Source: JAXLRU01 sp046330935 (GTDB lineage Bacteria; Actinomycetota; Actinomycetes; Actinomycetales; Kineosporiaceae). From it: DNA of 64,000 nt. Positions within the stretch are counted from its first letter, which is position 1. Each line of letters starts with the position of its first letter. The position numbers and the translations under genes are program-made. Below the pieces are notes generated by a model that made no database searches, was not told where the DNA came from, and saw only the letters and a program-made list of their open reading frames with translations. This document shows positions 1 through 8,467 of the stretch, one piece after another. Where the stretch lies: NCBI GenBank assembly GCA_046330935.1, contig JAXLRU010000012.1:10529-74528 (forward strand), in the 5' to 3' direction.

Positions 1-173
1 TCGGGCAGCCCGCGCCGGCCCCCGAACTCGGCGCCGACACCGCCCGCAACCTCTCGTACCTGCTCCAGCAGTGGTGGATCCCGCTCATGCCGGGCCTCGC
101 CGTCATGGTCCTCGCGCTCGTCGGCAACATCGCCGGCGACGGCGTCCGCTCCCTGTTGCAGAAGACCCGCTAG
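1..173 (+). CDS. ABC transporter permease, DppC-like, C-terminal end only
   Basis: The gene is cut by the left edge of the window; only the last 56 residues are visible, read from base 3 to a TAG at 171-173. The tail has the form W-I-P-L-M-P-G-L-A followed by a hydrophobic stretch and G-N-I-A-G-D-G-V-R. This matches the usual end of peptide/nickel-type ABC inner-membrane permeases (DppC/OppC), where the last membrane helix is followed by N-x-x-G-D-x-x-R. It lies 9 bp before the DppB-like permease, so both are in one operon. The C subunit precedes the B subunit, the reverse of the common dppB-dppC order. ATPase subunits are not in the window and may lie upstream. Confidence 0.8.
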   Translation, partial: GQPAPAPELGADTARNLSYLLQQWWIPLMPGLAVMVLALVGNIAGDGVRSLLQKTR

Positions 174-182
174 GAGGACGCC

Positions 183-1178
183 GTGCTCACCCTCGTGCTC
201 AAGCGGCTCGCATCGGCCGCCGTCATCGTCGTCGTCCTCGCCGCCGTCGTCTTCGGGCTGCAGCAGCTGTCCCCGCTCGACCCGGTGCACGCCATGCTCG
301 GCGGCCAGGCCAGCCAGGACGCCATCGCCGCCCAGCGCGTGAAGCTCGGCCTCGATCGCCCGGTGGCCGAGCAGTTCGTCGACTACCTCACCGGCCTGCC
401 CACCGGCGACCTCGGCAGCAGCTACCGCACCCGCCGCCCCGTCTCGACGGACCTCACCACGTACCTGCCCGCCACGGCCGAGCTGGCGCTGTCCGCGCTG
501 ATCGTGGCCCTGGCCCTCGGCGTCCTGCTCGCCGCCAGCGTCAGCCTGCGCTGGAAGGGCGCCGCGCTCGTCAAGGGCTTCCTGCTCGCCGCGTCGTCCA
601 CGCCCGCGTTCCTGCTGGGCCTCGCGCTGATCCTGGTCTTCTACAAGCAGCTCGGCTGGCTGCCCGCGACGGGCCGCACGTCGCTGGCCGACGCCCCCGA
701 CAGCCCCACCGGCCTGCTCACGATCGACGCGCTCCTGCACGGCCGGTTCGACGCGTTCGCCGACGCCGTCAAGCACCTCGTGCTGCCCTCGATCGCCCTC
801 GCCGTCGGGCCCGCCGTCGCGATCGGCCGCGTCCTGGCCAGCAGCATCCTCGGCGAGACCGACGCCGTCTACGCCCGCACCGCCCGCGCCCAGGGGCTCA
901 CCGAGGCGCAGGTGCTGCGCCGCCACGTGCTGCGCAACTCCCTCGGCCCGGCGCTGTCGATGACCGGCCTGCAGCTCGGCCTCATGTTCGCCGGCGTCCT
1001 CGTCATCGAGCAGATCTTCGCCTGGCCCGGCCTGGGCTCCTACGTCGCCCAGTCCATCCCGCAGGCCGACTTCCCCGCCATCGCGGGCGTGACCCTGCTG
1101 CTCGGCGCGGGGTACGTCCTCATCAACACCGTCGTCGACCTGCTCCAGGCGGCCGCCGACCCCCGGATCTCGGTCTGA
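183..1178 (+). CDS. ABC transporter permease, DppB/OppB-like
   Basis: This 331-residue integral membrane protein belongs to the DppB family of peptide/nickel/opine importers. It shows an N-terminal membrane helix (about residues 9-28), the periplasmic D-R-P-V-x-x-Q-F-x-x-Y segment typical of DppB, and then five further hydrophobic segments. The coupling-loop motif near residue 240 (Y-A-R-T-A-R-A-Q-G-L) is the EAA-like motif contacting the ATPase. The start is GTG 183, supported by AGGAGG 5 nt upstream. It is followed 46 bp later by a ureohydrolase gene with its own Shine-Dalgarno. Transport of the substrate of the downstream hydrolases is the natural inference; the substrate is not visible in the sequence. 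Confidence 0.88.
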   Translation: MLTLVLKRLASAAVIVVVLAAVVFGLQQLSPLDPVHAMLGGQASQDAIAAQRVKLGLDRPVAEQFVDYLTGLPTGDLGSSYRTRRPVSTDLTTYLPATAELALSALIVALALGVLLAASVSLRWKGAALVKGFLLAASSTPAFLLGLALILVFYKQLGWLPATGRTSLADAPDSPTGLLTIDALLHGRFDAFADAVKHLVLPSIALAVGPAVAIGRVLASSILGETDAVYARTARAQGLTEAQVLRRHVLRNSLGPALSMTGLQLGLMFAGVLVIEQIFAWPGLGSYVAQSIPQADFPAIAGVTLLLGAGYVLINTVVDLLQAAADPRISV

Positions 1179-1224
1179 CCCCCGCCCCGGTCGGACGCGA
1201 GCCACGACAAGGAAGAAGGAACCG

Positions 1225-2397
1225 ATGAGCGACCACGAGCACCGGCCGGCAGCATCACCGCTGGCAGGTGAGGGCGCGACCACCGAAGGAGCCTCCAAGG
1301 GCACCGGCGAGGTCGCGATGCGCGCCATGGCCAACCGCACGCCCGGCCCGATCGTCGTCAACCGCGACGTCGAGATGGCGTGGTCCGGCTTCAACACCTT
1401 CATGAAGGTGCCCGTCTGCCTCACCCCCGAGGACCTGCGCGTCGGCGAGATCGACATCGCCGTCGGCGGCGCCCCCTGGGAGGGGACGGCGACCGGCCGC
1501 ACCGGCACCCACCTCGGCCCGCGCGCCATCCGTGAGTGCGACTACCTCGGCACCTACGTCGACCGGCACCACCTCGACGTGCGCGTCAGCCCGTTCGAGC
1601 ACCTCAAGGTCGCCGACTACGGCGACTGCGACGTCCTCATCGGGCAGACCGACCGCACCTACGAGGAGATCAAGAAGTTCACCGCCGAGATCCTCTCCGG
1701 CGGCGCCACCCCGATCATCCTCGGCGGCGACCACGGCATCACCTGGCCCGTCGCCACCGCCGTCGCCGACCACTACGGCCACGGCAAGGTCGGCATCGTC
1801 CACTTCGACGCCCACGCCGACACCGCCCCCGACATGCGCGGGGCGCTCGCGGGCCACGGGACGCCGATGCGCCGGCTGATCGAGTCGGGCGCCGTGCCGG
1901 GCAAGAACTTCGTCCAGGTCGGGCTGCGCGGCTACTGGCCCGAGCCGCCCATCCTCGAATGGATGGAGGAGAACCAGATGCGGACCCACTTCATGGCGGA
2001 GATCCGCAAGGACGGCTTCGACACCGTCCTCGAGCGGGCCCTCGACGAGGCCCTGGACTCGGCCGACCACCTCTACATCTCCGTGGACGTCGACGTCGCC
2101 GACCCCGCGCACGCCCCCGGCACCGGCACCCCCGAGCCCGGCGGCCTCACGACCGTCGAGGTGCTGCGGATGGTCCGGCGGCTGGCCGCCGAGGTCGGCA
2201 TGGTCGGCATGGACGTCGTCGAGGTCTCCCCGCCCTACGACGTCGGCAACAACATCACCGCCCTCTTCGCCCACCGCGTCGTGCTCGAGGCCATCACCGG
2301 CACGGCGATGCGCAAGATCGGCCTCACCCAGCCCGACTACATCGACCCCCGCGCCGCAGGCCCCGGCCACGCGCGCCCGTTCCGGCAGAAGGACTGA
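1225..2397 (+). CDS. Ureohydrolase (agmatinase/arginase/guanidinase superfamily)
   Basis: The 390-residue protein carries all metal-binding motifs of the binuclear ureohydrolase fold: GGDHG at 167-171, DAHAD at 195-199 and S-V-D-V-D-V-A-D-P at 286-294. Such enzymes hydrolyse a guanidino group to urea. It is longer than ordinary agmatinases (about 300-320 residues) because of some 70 extra N-terminal residues. A comparable extension is known in the Ni-dependent guanidine hydrolase GdmH, so guanidine or a guanidino acid is as likely a substrate as agmatine. The start ATG 1225 follows AAGGAAGAAGGA. The gene sits between ABC permeases and a cysteine amidohydrolase, which suggests a catabolic role. 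No Ni-chaperone genes (hypA/hypB type) are seen nearby. Confidence 0.88.
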   Translation: MSDHEHRPAASPLAGEGATTEGASKGTGEVAMRAMANRTPGPIVVNRDVEMAWSGFNTFMKVPVCLTPEDLRVGEIDIAVGGAPWEGTATGRTGTHLGPRAIRECDYLGTYVDRHHLDVRVSPFEHLKVADYGDCDVLIGQTDRTYEEIKKFTAEILSGGATPIILGGDHGITWPVATAVADHYGHGKVGIVHFDAHADTAPDMRGALAGHGTPMRRLIESGAVPGKNFVQVGLRGYWPEPPILEWMEENQMRTHFMAEIRKDGFDTVLERALDEALDSADHLYISVDVDVADPAHAPGTGTPEPGGLTTVEVLRMVRRLAAEVGMVGMDVVEVSPPYDVGNNITALFAHRVVLEAITGTAMRKIGLTQPDYIDPRAAGPGHARPFRQKD

Positions 2398-2399
2398 CC

Positions 2400-3044
2400 A
2401 TGGCCAGGCAACCCCTGTTCGTCGGCAAGCCCGCGCTGATCGTCGTCGACATCCAGTCGGGCACCGACATGCCCGCCGACGTCGTCGGCATCGCCCACAT
2501 GGCCGGCGCGCACGAGCGGATCGCGAACGCCGAGAAGCTGCTCGCCTCCGCCCGCGCCAACGACATCCCGGTGATCTTCTTCCAGGAGGTGCACCGCCGC
2601 TCCGGCGTCGACTTCGGGCGCGAGCTCGACGGCTCCGAGGGCGTGCACTGCGTGGAGGGCGAGGCGCCCACCGCCCTGTGGCCGACCCTCACGCCCCAGG
2701 GCGACGAGATCCACATCGTGAAGCGCCGCTACTCCGGGTTCATCGGCACCGACTTCGAGATCGTCCTGCGCGGCCTCAAGGTCGACACGCTCGTCCTCAT
2801 CGGCGGGCTCACCGACGTCTGCGTGCACTACACGTTCGCCGACGCCCACCAGCGCGACTACTACGCCCGCGTCGTCGAGGACGCCGTCGGCGGCTCGTCG
2901 TTCGAGCGCCACGCCGCCTCGCTCGACGCCATGGAGTACCTGCAGGCCGGCGCCCGCCGGACGACCGACGAGATCCTCGCCGCGTTCGCCGAATGGGGCG
3001 CCGAGCACGGTGCGACCGCGCCCGAACTGGCCGCCTCGGCCTGA
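2400..3044 (+). CDS. Isochorismatase-family cysteine hydrolase
   Basis: The 214-residue protein has the complete catalytic triad of the isochorismatase/nicotinamidase/N-carbamoylsarcosine amidase superfamily: Asp17 in V-V-D-I-Q, Lys108 in I-V-K-R-R-Y and nucleophile Cys141 in G-G-L-T-D-V-C-V-H. The cis-peptide region precedes the cysteine as expected. Family members cleave amide or ureido C-N bonds. ATG 2400 lies two bases after the ureohydrolase stop, so the two are almost certainly translated from one message and probably act in one pathway, for example on a carbamoyl or ureido intermediate. Which amide is cleaved cannot be told from sequence. Confidence 0.88.
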   Translation: MARQPLFVGKPALIVVDIQSGTDMPADVVGIAHMAGAHERIANAEKLLASARANDIPVIFFQEVHRRSGVDFGRELDGSEGVHCVEGEAPTALWPTLTPQGDEIHIVKRRYSGFIGTDFEIVLRGLKVDTLVLIGGLTDVCVHYTFADAHQRDYYARVVEDAVGGSSFERHAASLDAMEYLQAGARRTTDEILAAFAEWGAEHGATAPELAASA

Positions 3045-3054
3045 CCCCGCACCC

Positions 3055-3094
3055 CCGGACAGCGCCCCGGATCCGGGGCCGGGACGCCGTCCGG
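3055..3094. terminator. Nested hairpin after the hydrolase genes
   Basis: An outer inverted repeat CCGGAC / GTCCGG (3055-3060, 3089-3094) encloses a perfect 16-bp palindrome GCCCCGGATCCGGGGC at 3063-3078. A further GC-rich hairpin follows near 3102-3120. No T-run follows, as is usual in high-GC actinobacteria. It lies between the cysteine hydrolase and the solute-binding protein and may attenuate transcription or protect the upstream mRNA. Confidence 0.45.
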
Positions 3095-3231
3095 TGCACC
3101 GCCGGCCCTCGGCGGGCCGGGCCCGCGACCGCACCGCCCGGTGCCGTCGCACCTGTTAGACCGCACCATCCCCGGCAGCGTCGCCGGACCCGTCCCCACC
3201 GTGAACGTCGCGACGTCGAGGAGTTCCCTAC

Positions 3232-4854
3232 ATGAGCATCGGCCGGAGCACCCCCAGGGGCCGGCGCGGTGTGCCGGCCCGTCCCGCCCTGATCCGCGGC
3301 CTGGCCCTCGTGGCCACCGCGACCCTCGCGCTCAGCGCGTGCGGGGGCGACGACTCCAGCGGCACCGCCGTGGCGAAGCCGACCGACAAGGTCCTTCGCC
3401 TCAGCTTCCTCACCGACCCCGGACAGCCGCCGGACCCGGACATCTACTACGCCGGCCAGGGCCTGATCCTCACCACGAACCTGTACGAGGGCCTGCTGCA
3501 GTACAAGCCGGGCACCGACAAGCCCGAGCTGGCGCCGCTGCTCGCCGAGTCGTGGACGGCCTCGCCCGACAACACGACGTTCACGCTGAAGCTGCGCCAG
3601 GGCGTCACCTTCCACGACGGGACGCCGTTCACCTCCGCCGCCGTGAAGCCGTCCTTCGACCGGCGCCTCGCCGTCAACCAGGGCCCCGCCTACATGGTCG
3701 CCGATGTCGCCGCCGTCACCCCCAAGGGCGACTACGAGGTCGAGATCAAGCTGAAGGCGCCGAACTCGACGTTCCTCGACTACCTCGCCGCGCCCTACGG
3801 CCCGCGCATGATGAGCCCCACCGGCCTCAAGGAGCACGCGGGCTCCGACAACGCCGAGACGTACCTGCGCACCAACGACCTCGGCACCGGCGCCTACACG
3901 CTCACCAAGGCCGAGGTGGGTTCCAAGTACGAGATGAAGGCGTTCGACAAGTACTGGGGCGACAAGCCGTACTTCGAGACCGTCGACCTGCCCGTCCTCC
4001 AGGACACCTCGACGCAGCAGCTGCAGTTCGAGAAGGGCCAGCTCTACGCGATCCTGCACGACCTGCCGGCCAGCGCGGTGAAGTCCTACCTCGACAAGAA
4101 GACGATCAACTCCTACGCGCTGCCCACGATGATGTCGGACTACCTCTACATCAACCCGCGCAACGGGTTCCTCAAGGACAAGGCCGGCCGCAACGCGCTG
4201 CAGGCCGCGATCGACGTCAACGCGATCTTCCAGCAGGCCTACGCCGGCCGCGGCAACGTGGCCAAGCAGGTGTACCCGGCGAACATGATGGACGCCCAGT
4301 ACGCCGTGCAGAACATCACCTACGACACGAGCAAGCTGAAGACCCTGGCCGCAGGGCTGCCCGCCGACCAGAAGTCGCTCACCATCGGCTACGACTCGCA
4401 GTCGACGGACAACCAGATCGTCGCGAACCTGATGTCGGCGCAGCTCAACGCGCTCGGCCTCACGACCAAGGTGCAGAGCTACCCGACGTCGCAGATCTTC
4501 GGCTGGATCGGCAACCCCGAGGGCGCGCCCGACCTGCTCGCGACGCTCGGCTGGCCCGACGCCGCGCCCCCCTACACGTGGGCCTACATCAGCTTCAGCC
4601 CCAAGGGCGGCCTCAACTACCTTGGCTGCGACCCCGGTAACGGCATCGAGGACCTGATGAACAAGGGCGTCACCAACAACGACCCGGCCGTCTTCGACCA
4701 GGTCGCCAAGATCGCCCTCGACAGCGGCTGCTGGATGAACCTCATCGACCAGCGCGACTTCATGATCGCCCACCCGTGGCTGAAGGGGGTCGAGCAGGCG
4801 CACGTCGTCGCCGCGCCCAACTCCCTGCTCGTGAAGTACCTGTCCATCGGCTGA
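3232..4854 (+). CDS. Solute-binding lipoprotein of a peptide-type ABC transporter (SBP_bac_5)
   Basis: The 540-residue protein begins with a lipoprotein signal peptide: basic residues, a hydrophobic core and lipobox L-S-A-C with the lipidated cysteine at position 37. The mature part has the features of extracytoplasmic family 5 binding proteins (DppA/OppA type), including N-L-Y-E-G-L near residue 83 and the W-x-x-S-P-D-x-x-T-x-T-x-x-L-R segment. The start ATG 3232 is preceded by GAGGAG at 3218-3223. It should be the extracellular receptor for the permeases at the left edge, although it lies downstream of the two hydrolases and not beside the permeases. Confidence 0.88.
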   Translation: MSIGRSTPRGRRGVPARPALIRGLALVATATLALSACGGDDSSGTAVAKPTDKVLRLSFLTDPGQPPDPDIYYAGQGLILTTNLYEGLLQYKPGTDKPELAPLLAESWTASPDNTTFTLKLRQGVTFHDGTPFTSAAVKPSFDRRLAVNQGPAYMVADVAAVTPKGDYEVEIKLKAPNSTFLDYLAAPYGPRMMSPTGLKEHAGSDNAETYLRTNDLGTGAYTLTKAEVGSKYEMKAFDKYWGDKPYFETVDLPVLQDTSTQQLQFEKGQLYAILHDLPASAVKSYLDKKTINSYALPTMMSDYLYINPRNGFLKDKAGRNALQAAIDVNAIFQQAYAGRGNVAKQVYPANMMDAQYAVQNITYDTSKLKTLAAGLPADQKSLTIGYDSQSTDNQIVANLMSAQLNALGLTTKVQSYPTSQIFGWIGNPEGAPDLLATLGWPDAAPPYTWAYISFSPKGGLNYLGCDPGNGIEDLMNKGVTNNDPAVFDQVAKIALDSGCWMNLIDQRDFMIAHPWLKGVEQAHVVAAPNSLLVKYLSIG

Positions 4855-4973
4855 CCCGCGTGAGGTGAGGGTCGGGTCGGGGCCGCTTCGGTCCCGGCCC
4901 GGCCTCCTCCCCGCGCGCCCGCCCCGCTCCCGCTCGTTCCCGCTCGCCCCCGCCGTCCGGAAGGTCCCCACCC

Positions 4974-5786
4974 ATGCCCGCTGCCGGCGTCCGCCGCATC
5001 GTCCTGCTCACCCTCGGCTGGGAGGAGCTGCCGCTGTCCGTGTCCCTGCACGGCGCCTCCGACGAGATCTTCCGCTGCCCCGTGCCCGGCGTCATGCTGC
5101 AGACCGACGACGGGTGGGTGCTGCTCGACACCGGGTTCAACGCCGCGATCGTCCGTGACCCCGGCATGGCCCGCCGCTTCTTCGGCAACCCCGACGTCTA
5201 CCGAGCCGTGTTGCCCGGACCGGGGGAGCCGCTGGAGGAGGCGCTCGACGCCGTGGGCATCGACATGGGCGACATCACCACCGTCGCCGTCTCCCACCTG
5301 CACCACGACCACGCCGGCGGGCTCAAGCACTTCGCCGCTCGCGTGCCCGTGCACTGCCAGCGCCGCGAGCTCGAGTACGGGCTGAGCAACCACCCCGAGC
5401 CCGAGCGCCACGCCATGAACCGCATCGACTACGACGACCCCGCGATCGACTGGGTGCTCGCCGACGGCGAGGCCCAGATCGCCCCCGGCGTCCTCGCCGT
5501 CCCGACCTACGGGCACACCCCCGGGCACCAGTCGTTCCTCGTCACCCTCGACGAGTCCGTCGGCGGCGGCGGGTTCGTGTTCGCCTTCGACGCCGGCGAC
5601 CTCACCCAGAACTTCGACGACGAGATCCCCGTCGGCGGGCGCATCGGCTACACCCCCGAGGAGACGCTGGAGCCGATCCGCCGGCTCAAGGCGATCGCGG
5701 CCGAGAAGGACTACCGGCTCATCCCCGGGCACGACCCCCACGTGTGGCCCGCCCTCACCCAGGAGTTCGCCGACCGCCCCTGGTAA
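4974..5786 (+). CDS. MBL-fold metallo-hydrolase, AHL-lactonase-like
   Basis: The 270-residue protein has the zinc-binding signature H-L-H-H-D-H at 108-113 and later metal ligands in G-H-T-P-G-H and P-G-H-D. The arrangement, with V-L-L-D-T-G-F near residue 50 and the H-T-P-G-H-Q-S motif, resembles the N-acyl-homoserine-lactonase group of the metallo-beta-lactamase superfamily. Related enzymes open lactone or similar cyclic rings. ATG 4974 follows GGAAGG. It ends the plus-strand cluster and probably acts in the same pathway, for instance ring opening of a cyclic guanidino or ureido compound; a quorum-quenching role is possible but has no support from the neighbours. Confidence 0.8.
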   Translation: MPAAGVRRIVLLTLGWEELPLSVSLHGASDEIFRCPVPGVMLQTDDGWVLLDTGFNAAIVRDPGMARRFFGNPDVYRAVLPGPGEPLEEALDAVGIDMGDITTVAVSHLHHDHAGGLKHFAARVPVHCQRRELEYGLSNHPEPERHAMNRIDYDDPAIDWVLADGEAQIAPGVLAVPTYGHTPGHQSFLVTLDESVGGGGFVFAFDAGDLTQNFDDEIPVGGRIGYTPEETLEPIRRLKAIAAEKDYRLIPGHDPHVWPALTQEFADRPW

Positions 5787-5812
5787 GCCGGTCCTCGGCC
5801 CGGCCCGCGCGC

Positions 5813-5906
5813 GGCTTGAGCGGCGGTTTGCGGCACAGTTCGTCGCAGGGCGTCCGGGGACGGTTCGCGGTCCGGCCGCGCGGGGCTTGAGGGACGGTTT
5901 GCGGCG
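5813..5906 (+). repeat. Short direct repeats in the intergenic region
   Basis: Two 23-bp near-identical copies, GGCTTGAG followed by a variable pair and CGGTTTGCGGC, occupy 5813-5835 and 5884-5906. A partial third copy, GGGACGGTTCGCGG, lies near 5857-5870. They fall between the convergent metallo-hydrolase and alpha/beta-hydrolase genes. Their function is unknown. Confidence 0.5.
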
Positions 5907-5928
5907 CTGAGCCGCAGACCGCGGCCGC

Positions 5929-6872
5929 TCAGCCCAGCCAGCGCAGCAGGTGCCGGCCCACCCACTCGGCGGCCTCGAGCTGCGGGGCGTGCCCGGCGTC
6001 GGCGGCGACGTGCAGCTCCCACCCGTACCGGCGCCCGGCCCGGGCGGCGGACGCGACGGGCACGTACCGGTCGCGCTCGCCGTGCAGCAGGAGGTGGGCG
6101 CGGTGATCGAGGCGAGCACCGCGGGGTAGGCGCGGGGGGAGAGAAGCATCCGGATCAGGCTGCGCGCCGCAAGCAGGAACGCGGCCTCGTCCTCGGTGCT
6201 GCGGCGTCCGGCGAGGCCGGTGAGCTGGCGGCGACCGGCGCGCGGCGGGGCGCCGGGGACGACGCCGTCCTCCACCCGGCGCAGCAGCTCGGCCGCCTGC
6301 TCGAGGGCGTCGGCGGGCACCCGCTCGGGGTGCTGGCAGATCCAGCGCAGCGACAGCGCCACCGCCTGCTCGGGGGCGAGCCGCCGGGTCCGCGAACGCA
6401 CCGCGGCCTGACCCGCGCCGGGCAGCGCGTAGGCGGCGAACACGGCGAGGACGGCGGGGTGCATGCGGGGCGGGACGCCGGGCGGCATCGCGGGGTCGAT
6501 CAACGCCAGGGCCTCGACGACGCCCGGGTCCGTCGCCGCCTGCAGCGCGGTCAGCGCCCCACCCAGGCTGTGCCCGACGAGCACGCACGACCCGCCCGCG
6601 ACGTCGACGACGAACCGGTGCAGCACCGAGCGCAGCCCGCGCAGCGTCGTGTCCCGACCGGCGGCCGGGGTGTAGCCGTGGGCGGGCAGGTCGGGTGCCA
6701 GCACGCGCCGCCCCGAGTGCCGCGCGAGCCACGGGCCCAGCACCGCCCAGTTGGCGTGGCTTCCGCCGAGGCCGTGGACGAGCACGAGCGGCACGCCCGC
6801 GCCCGACCCGTACTCCGCGTAGTGGAGGGGGCCGTCGAGATCCACCCAGCGGTGCTCACCGGTCGCAGTCAC
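5929..6872 (-). pseudogene. Alpha/beta hydrolase, broken by one missing base
   Basis: The N-terminal two-thirds read in one frame from GTG 6872: oxyanion-hole motif V-L-V-H-G-L-G-G and nucleophile elbow G-H-S-L-G-G. After S-I-T-A-P-T, at about 6093-6098, the reading frame is lost and the rest continues in a neighbouring frame (L-L-L-H-G-E-R-D-R-Y-V-P with the catalytic Asp, then D-A-G-H-A-P-Q-L with the catalytic His) to a stop at 5929. Adding one G to the forward GG at 6093-6094 restores a complete protein of about 314 residues with a full Ser-Asp-His triad. Such proteins hydrolyse esters, lactones or C-C bonds. Since other genes here show the same kind of defect, a consensus error is more likely than true decay. 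Confidence 0.8.
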
Positions 6873-6944
6873 GGCGTCATTCTCCGCATGGCCGCGCCGG
6901 TGCCGGGCACGAGGGGGGAGACCGATTCGCGTGAAAGGACAACC

Positions 6945-7511
6945 ATGTCTGAGACCACCAGTTCCGGCCCGCTGTCGGGCAAGACGGTCGCCTTCCTCGT
7001 CGCCTCCGAGGGCATCGAGCAGGTCGAGCTCACCGAGCCGTGGAAGGCCGTGCAGGAGGCGGGCGGCACCCCGGTGCTCGTCGCGCCCGACGGCTCCGAC
7101 AGCGTCCAGGCGTTCAACCACCTCGACAAGGGCGACACGTTCCCCGTCGACACCCCGTTGAGCAGCGCCGACCCGCAGCAGTTCGACGGCCTCGTCCTGC
7201 CCGGCGGCGTCGCCAACCCCGACGCCCTGCGCACCCAGCCGAACGCCGTCGCGTTCGTGACGGCGTTCGCGACCGGCGGCAAGCCGATCGCCGTCATCTG
7301 TCACGGCCCGTGGACGCTCGTGGAGGCCGACGTCGTCCGCGGCCGCACGCTCACGAGCTGGCCGAGCCTGGCCACCGACCTGCGCAACGCGGGCGCGACG
7401 TGGACCGACGAGGACGTCGTCGTCTGCACCGGCGGCCCCGGCCCGATCGTCAGCTCCCGCAAGCCCGACGACCTGCCCGCGTTCACGAAGACGCTCGTCG
7501 AGGTCTTCTGA
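6945..7511 (+). CDS. DJ-1/PfpI family protein (class I glutamine amidotransferase-like)
   Basis: The 188-residue protein has the DJ-1/PfpI fold, with the nucleophile-elbow cysteine in V-I-C-H-G-P-W and the preceding G-L-V-L-P-G-G-V motif. It is closest in layout to the YhbO/PfpI group, described as stress-protective proteins with glyoxalase or deglycase activity; the exact activity is debated. ATG 6945 follows AAAGGA. It is divergent from the alpha/beta hydrolase with 72 bp between the starts, and converges with the GH114 gene with only 9 bp between the stops. Confidence 0.85.
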   Translation: MSETTSSGPLSGKTVAFLVASEGIEQVELTEPWKAVQEAGGTPVLVAPDGSDSVQAFNHLDKGDTFPVDTPLSSADPQQFDGLVLPGGVANPDALRTQPNAVAFVTAFATGGKPIAVICHGPWTLVEADVVRGRTLTSWPSLATDLRNAGATWTDEDVVVCTGGPGPIVSSRKPDDLPAFTKTLVEVF

Positions 7512-7520
7512 TCCACCCCG

Positions 7521-8467
7521 TCAGGGGCAGGCTCGGCGCCACGCGTCGAGGTCGAGCCGCTTGCGCATCGACGAGAACCCGAGGGACGTCGTGTCGCCGC
7601 AGAACGCGGACGGCGCCTGCTCGTACTCCACGTGCAGCACCGGCTTTCCCGCCGCGACGAAGGGGCGCAAGAGCTCGCACTCGTCGTACTGGTGGCACTG
7701 CTCGTTGACGGCGAAGTCGAAGCGGGGCTGGAGGGCGGCCACCTGGTCGAGGTCGTTCTTCAGCCCCACCGCCAGCCCGCGCTCGTGGGCGAGGTCGGCG
7801 ATCGCCCGGTTGTAGGCGAGCTGGTGGGCCGCCGTCAGCGGGAAGCCCGACCGGTTCAGGTAGCCGTCGACGTTGTCGGGCTCGACGGCGTCGAACCCCT
7901 TCGCCCGGCACTGGTCGAAGCGCGCCGCGACGAGGGGGCGGAGGAGGTCGAGGCGGCGGACGTCGAGCCAGCGCTCGTCGGGCCAGCCGTCCAAGGCCTT
8001 CCCCAGGACGGCGGCCGGGAACGCCGCGGCGTCGGGCCGGAACTTCTCCCACGACCCCACGCTGACGTAACAGATCACCCGCCGCCCCTGCGCGTGCAGC
8101 GCCGCGACCGTGGAGCCGGGAGTCGTCTGGCCGTCGAGGTCGTAGACCTGAGCGACGACCGAGACGTCGATCCGCCCCGTCAGCTGCCACTGCCACGTCA
8201 CGCGGGCGGGCGGCCGCCACCACGACGCCGCGCTGCTCGACGCGGGTGCCCGGGTGACCGCGCCGGCGGCGATCGGCGGCTGCTCGCGAGCGTCGCCGAC
8301 CCGGACGGCACCGAGGTCGAGGCCACCGCGGTCGAGACCACCGAACGCACGGGCGGCGAGCCCGCGGCGTCGGCGTCACCCCCGTGCCGGGCCCCCCGGA
8401 TCACCCCGACGACGACCAGTGCGGCCGAAGCGGCGGCGACCGCCCGGGCACCGGGCATGCGGTGCAT
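7521..8467 (-). pseudogene. Secreted GH114-like endo-polygalactosaminidase, one-base frameshift in linker
   Basis: The catalytic part (from W-Q-W-Q-L-T-G to the end) strongly resembles glycoside hydrolase family 114 (TM1410-like barrel): V-Y-D-L-D-G, R-V-I-C-Y-V-S-V-G-S-W-E, G-F-D-A-V-E-P-D-N-V-D-G-Y and L-K-N-D-L. The signal-peptide start is in another frame: ATG 8467 overlaps the GNAT stop as TGATG and encodes M-H-R-M-P-G-A-R followed by a hydrophobic core. The two frames join if one G is added to the forward run near 8278-8280, giving about 315 residues. Without the fix the catalytic frame has only an internal GTG at about 8203 and no secretion signal. Family members cut alpha-1,4-galactosamine polymers such as those in galactosaminogalactan or Pel exopolysaccharide. 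Confidence 0.78.

Noticed and set aside
4617..7304. A single 895-residue minus-strand protein
   Set aside because: Only its middle part is real (alpha/beta hydrolase N-terminus); the ends are antisense to the solute-binding, metallo-hydrolase and DJ-1 genes.
7521..8203. GH114 gene starting at the internal GTG near 8203
   Set aside because: It would lack the signal peptide, whereas ATG 8467 is coupled to the GNAT stop and encodes one; a one-base frameshift explains the break better.
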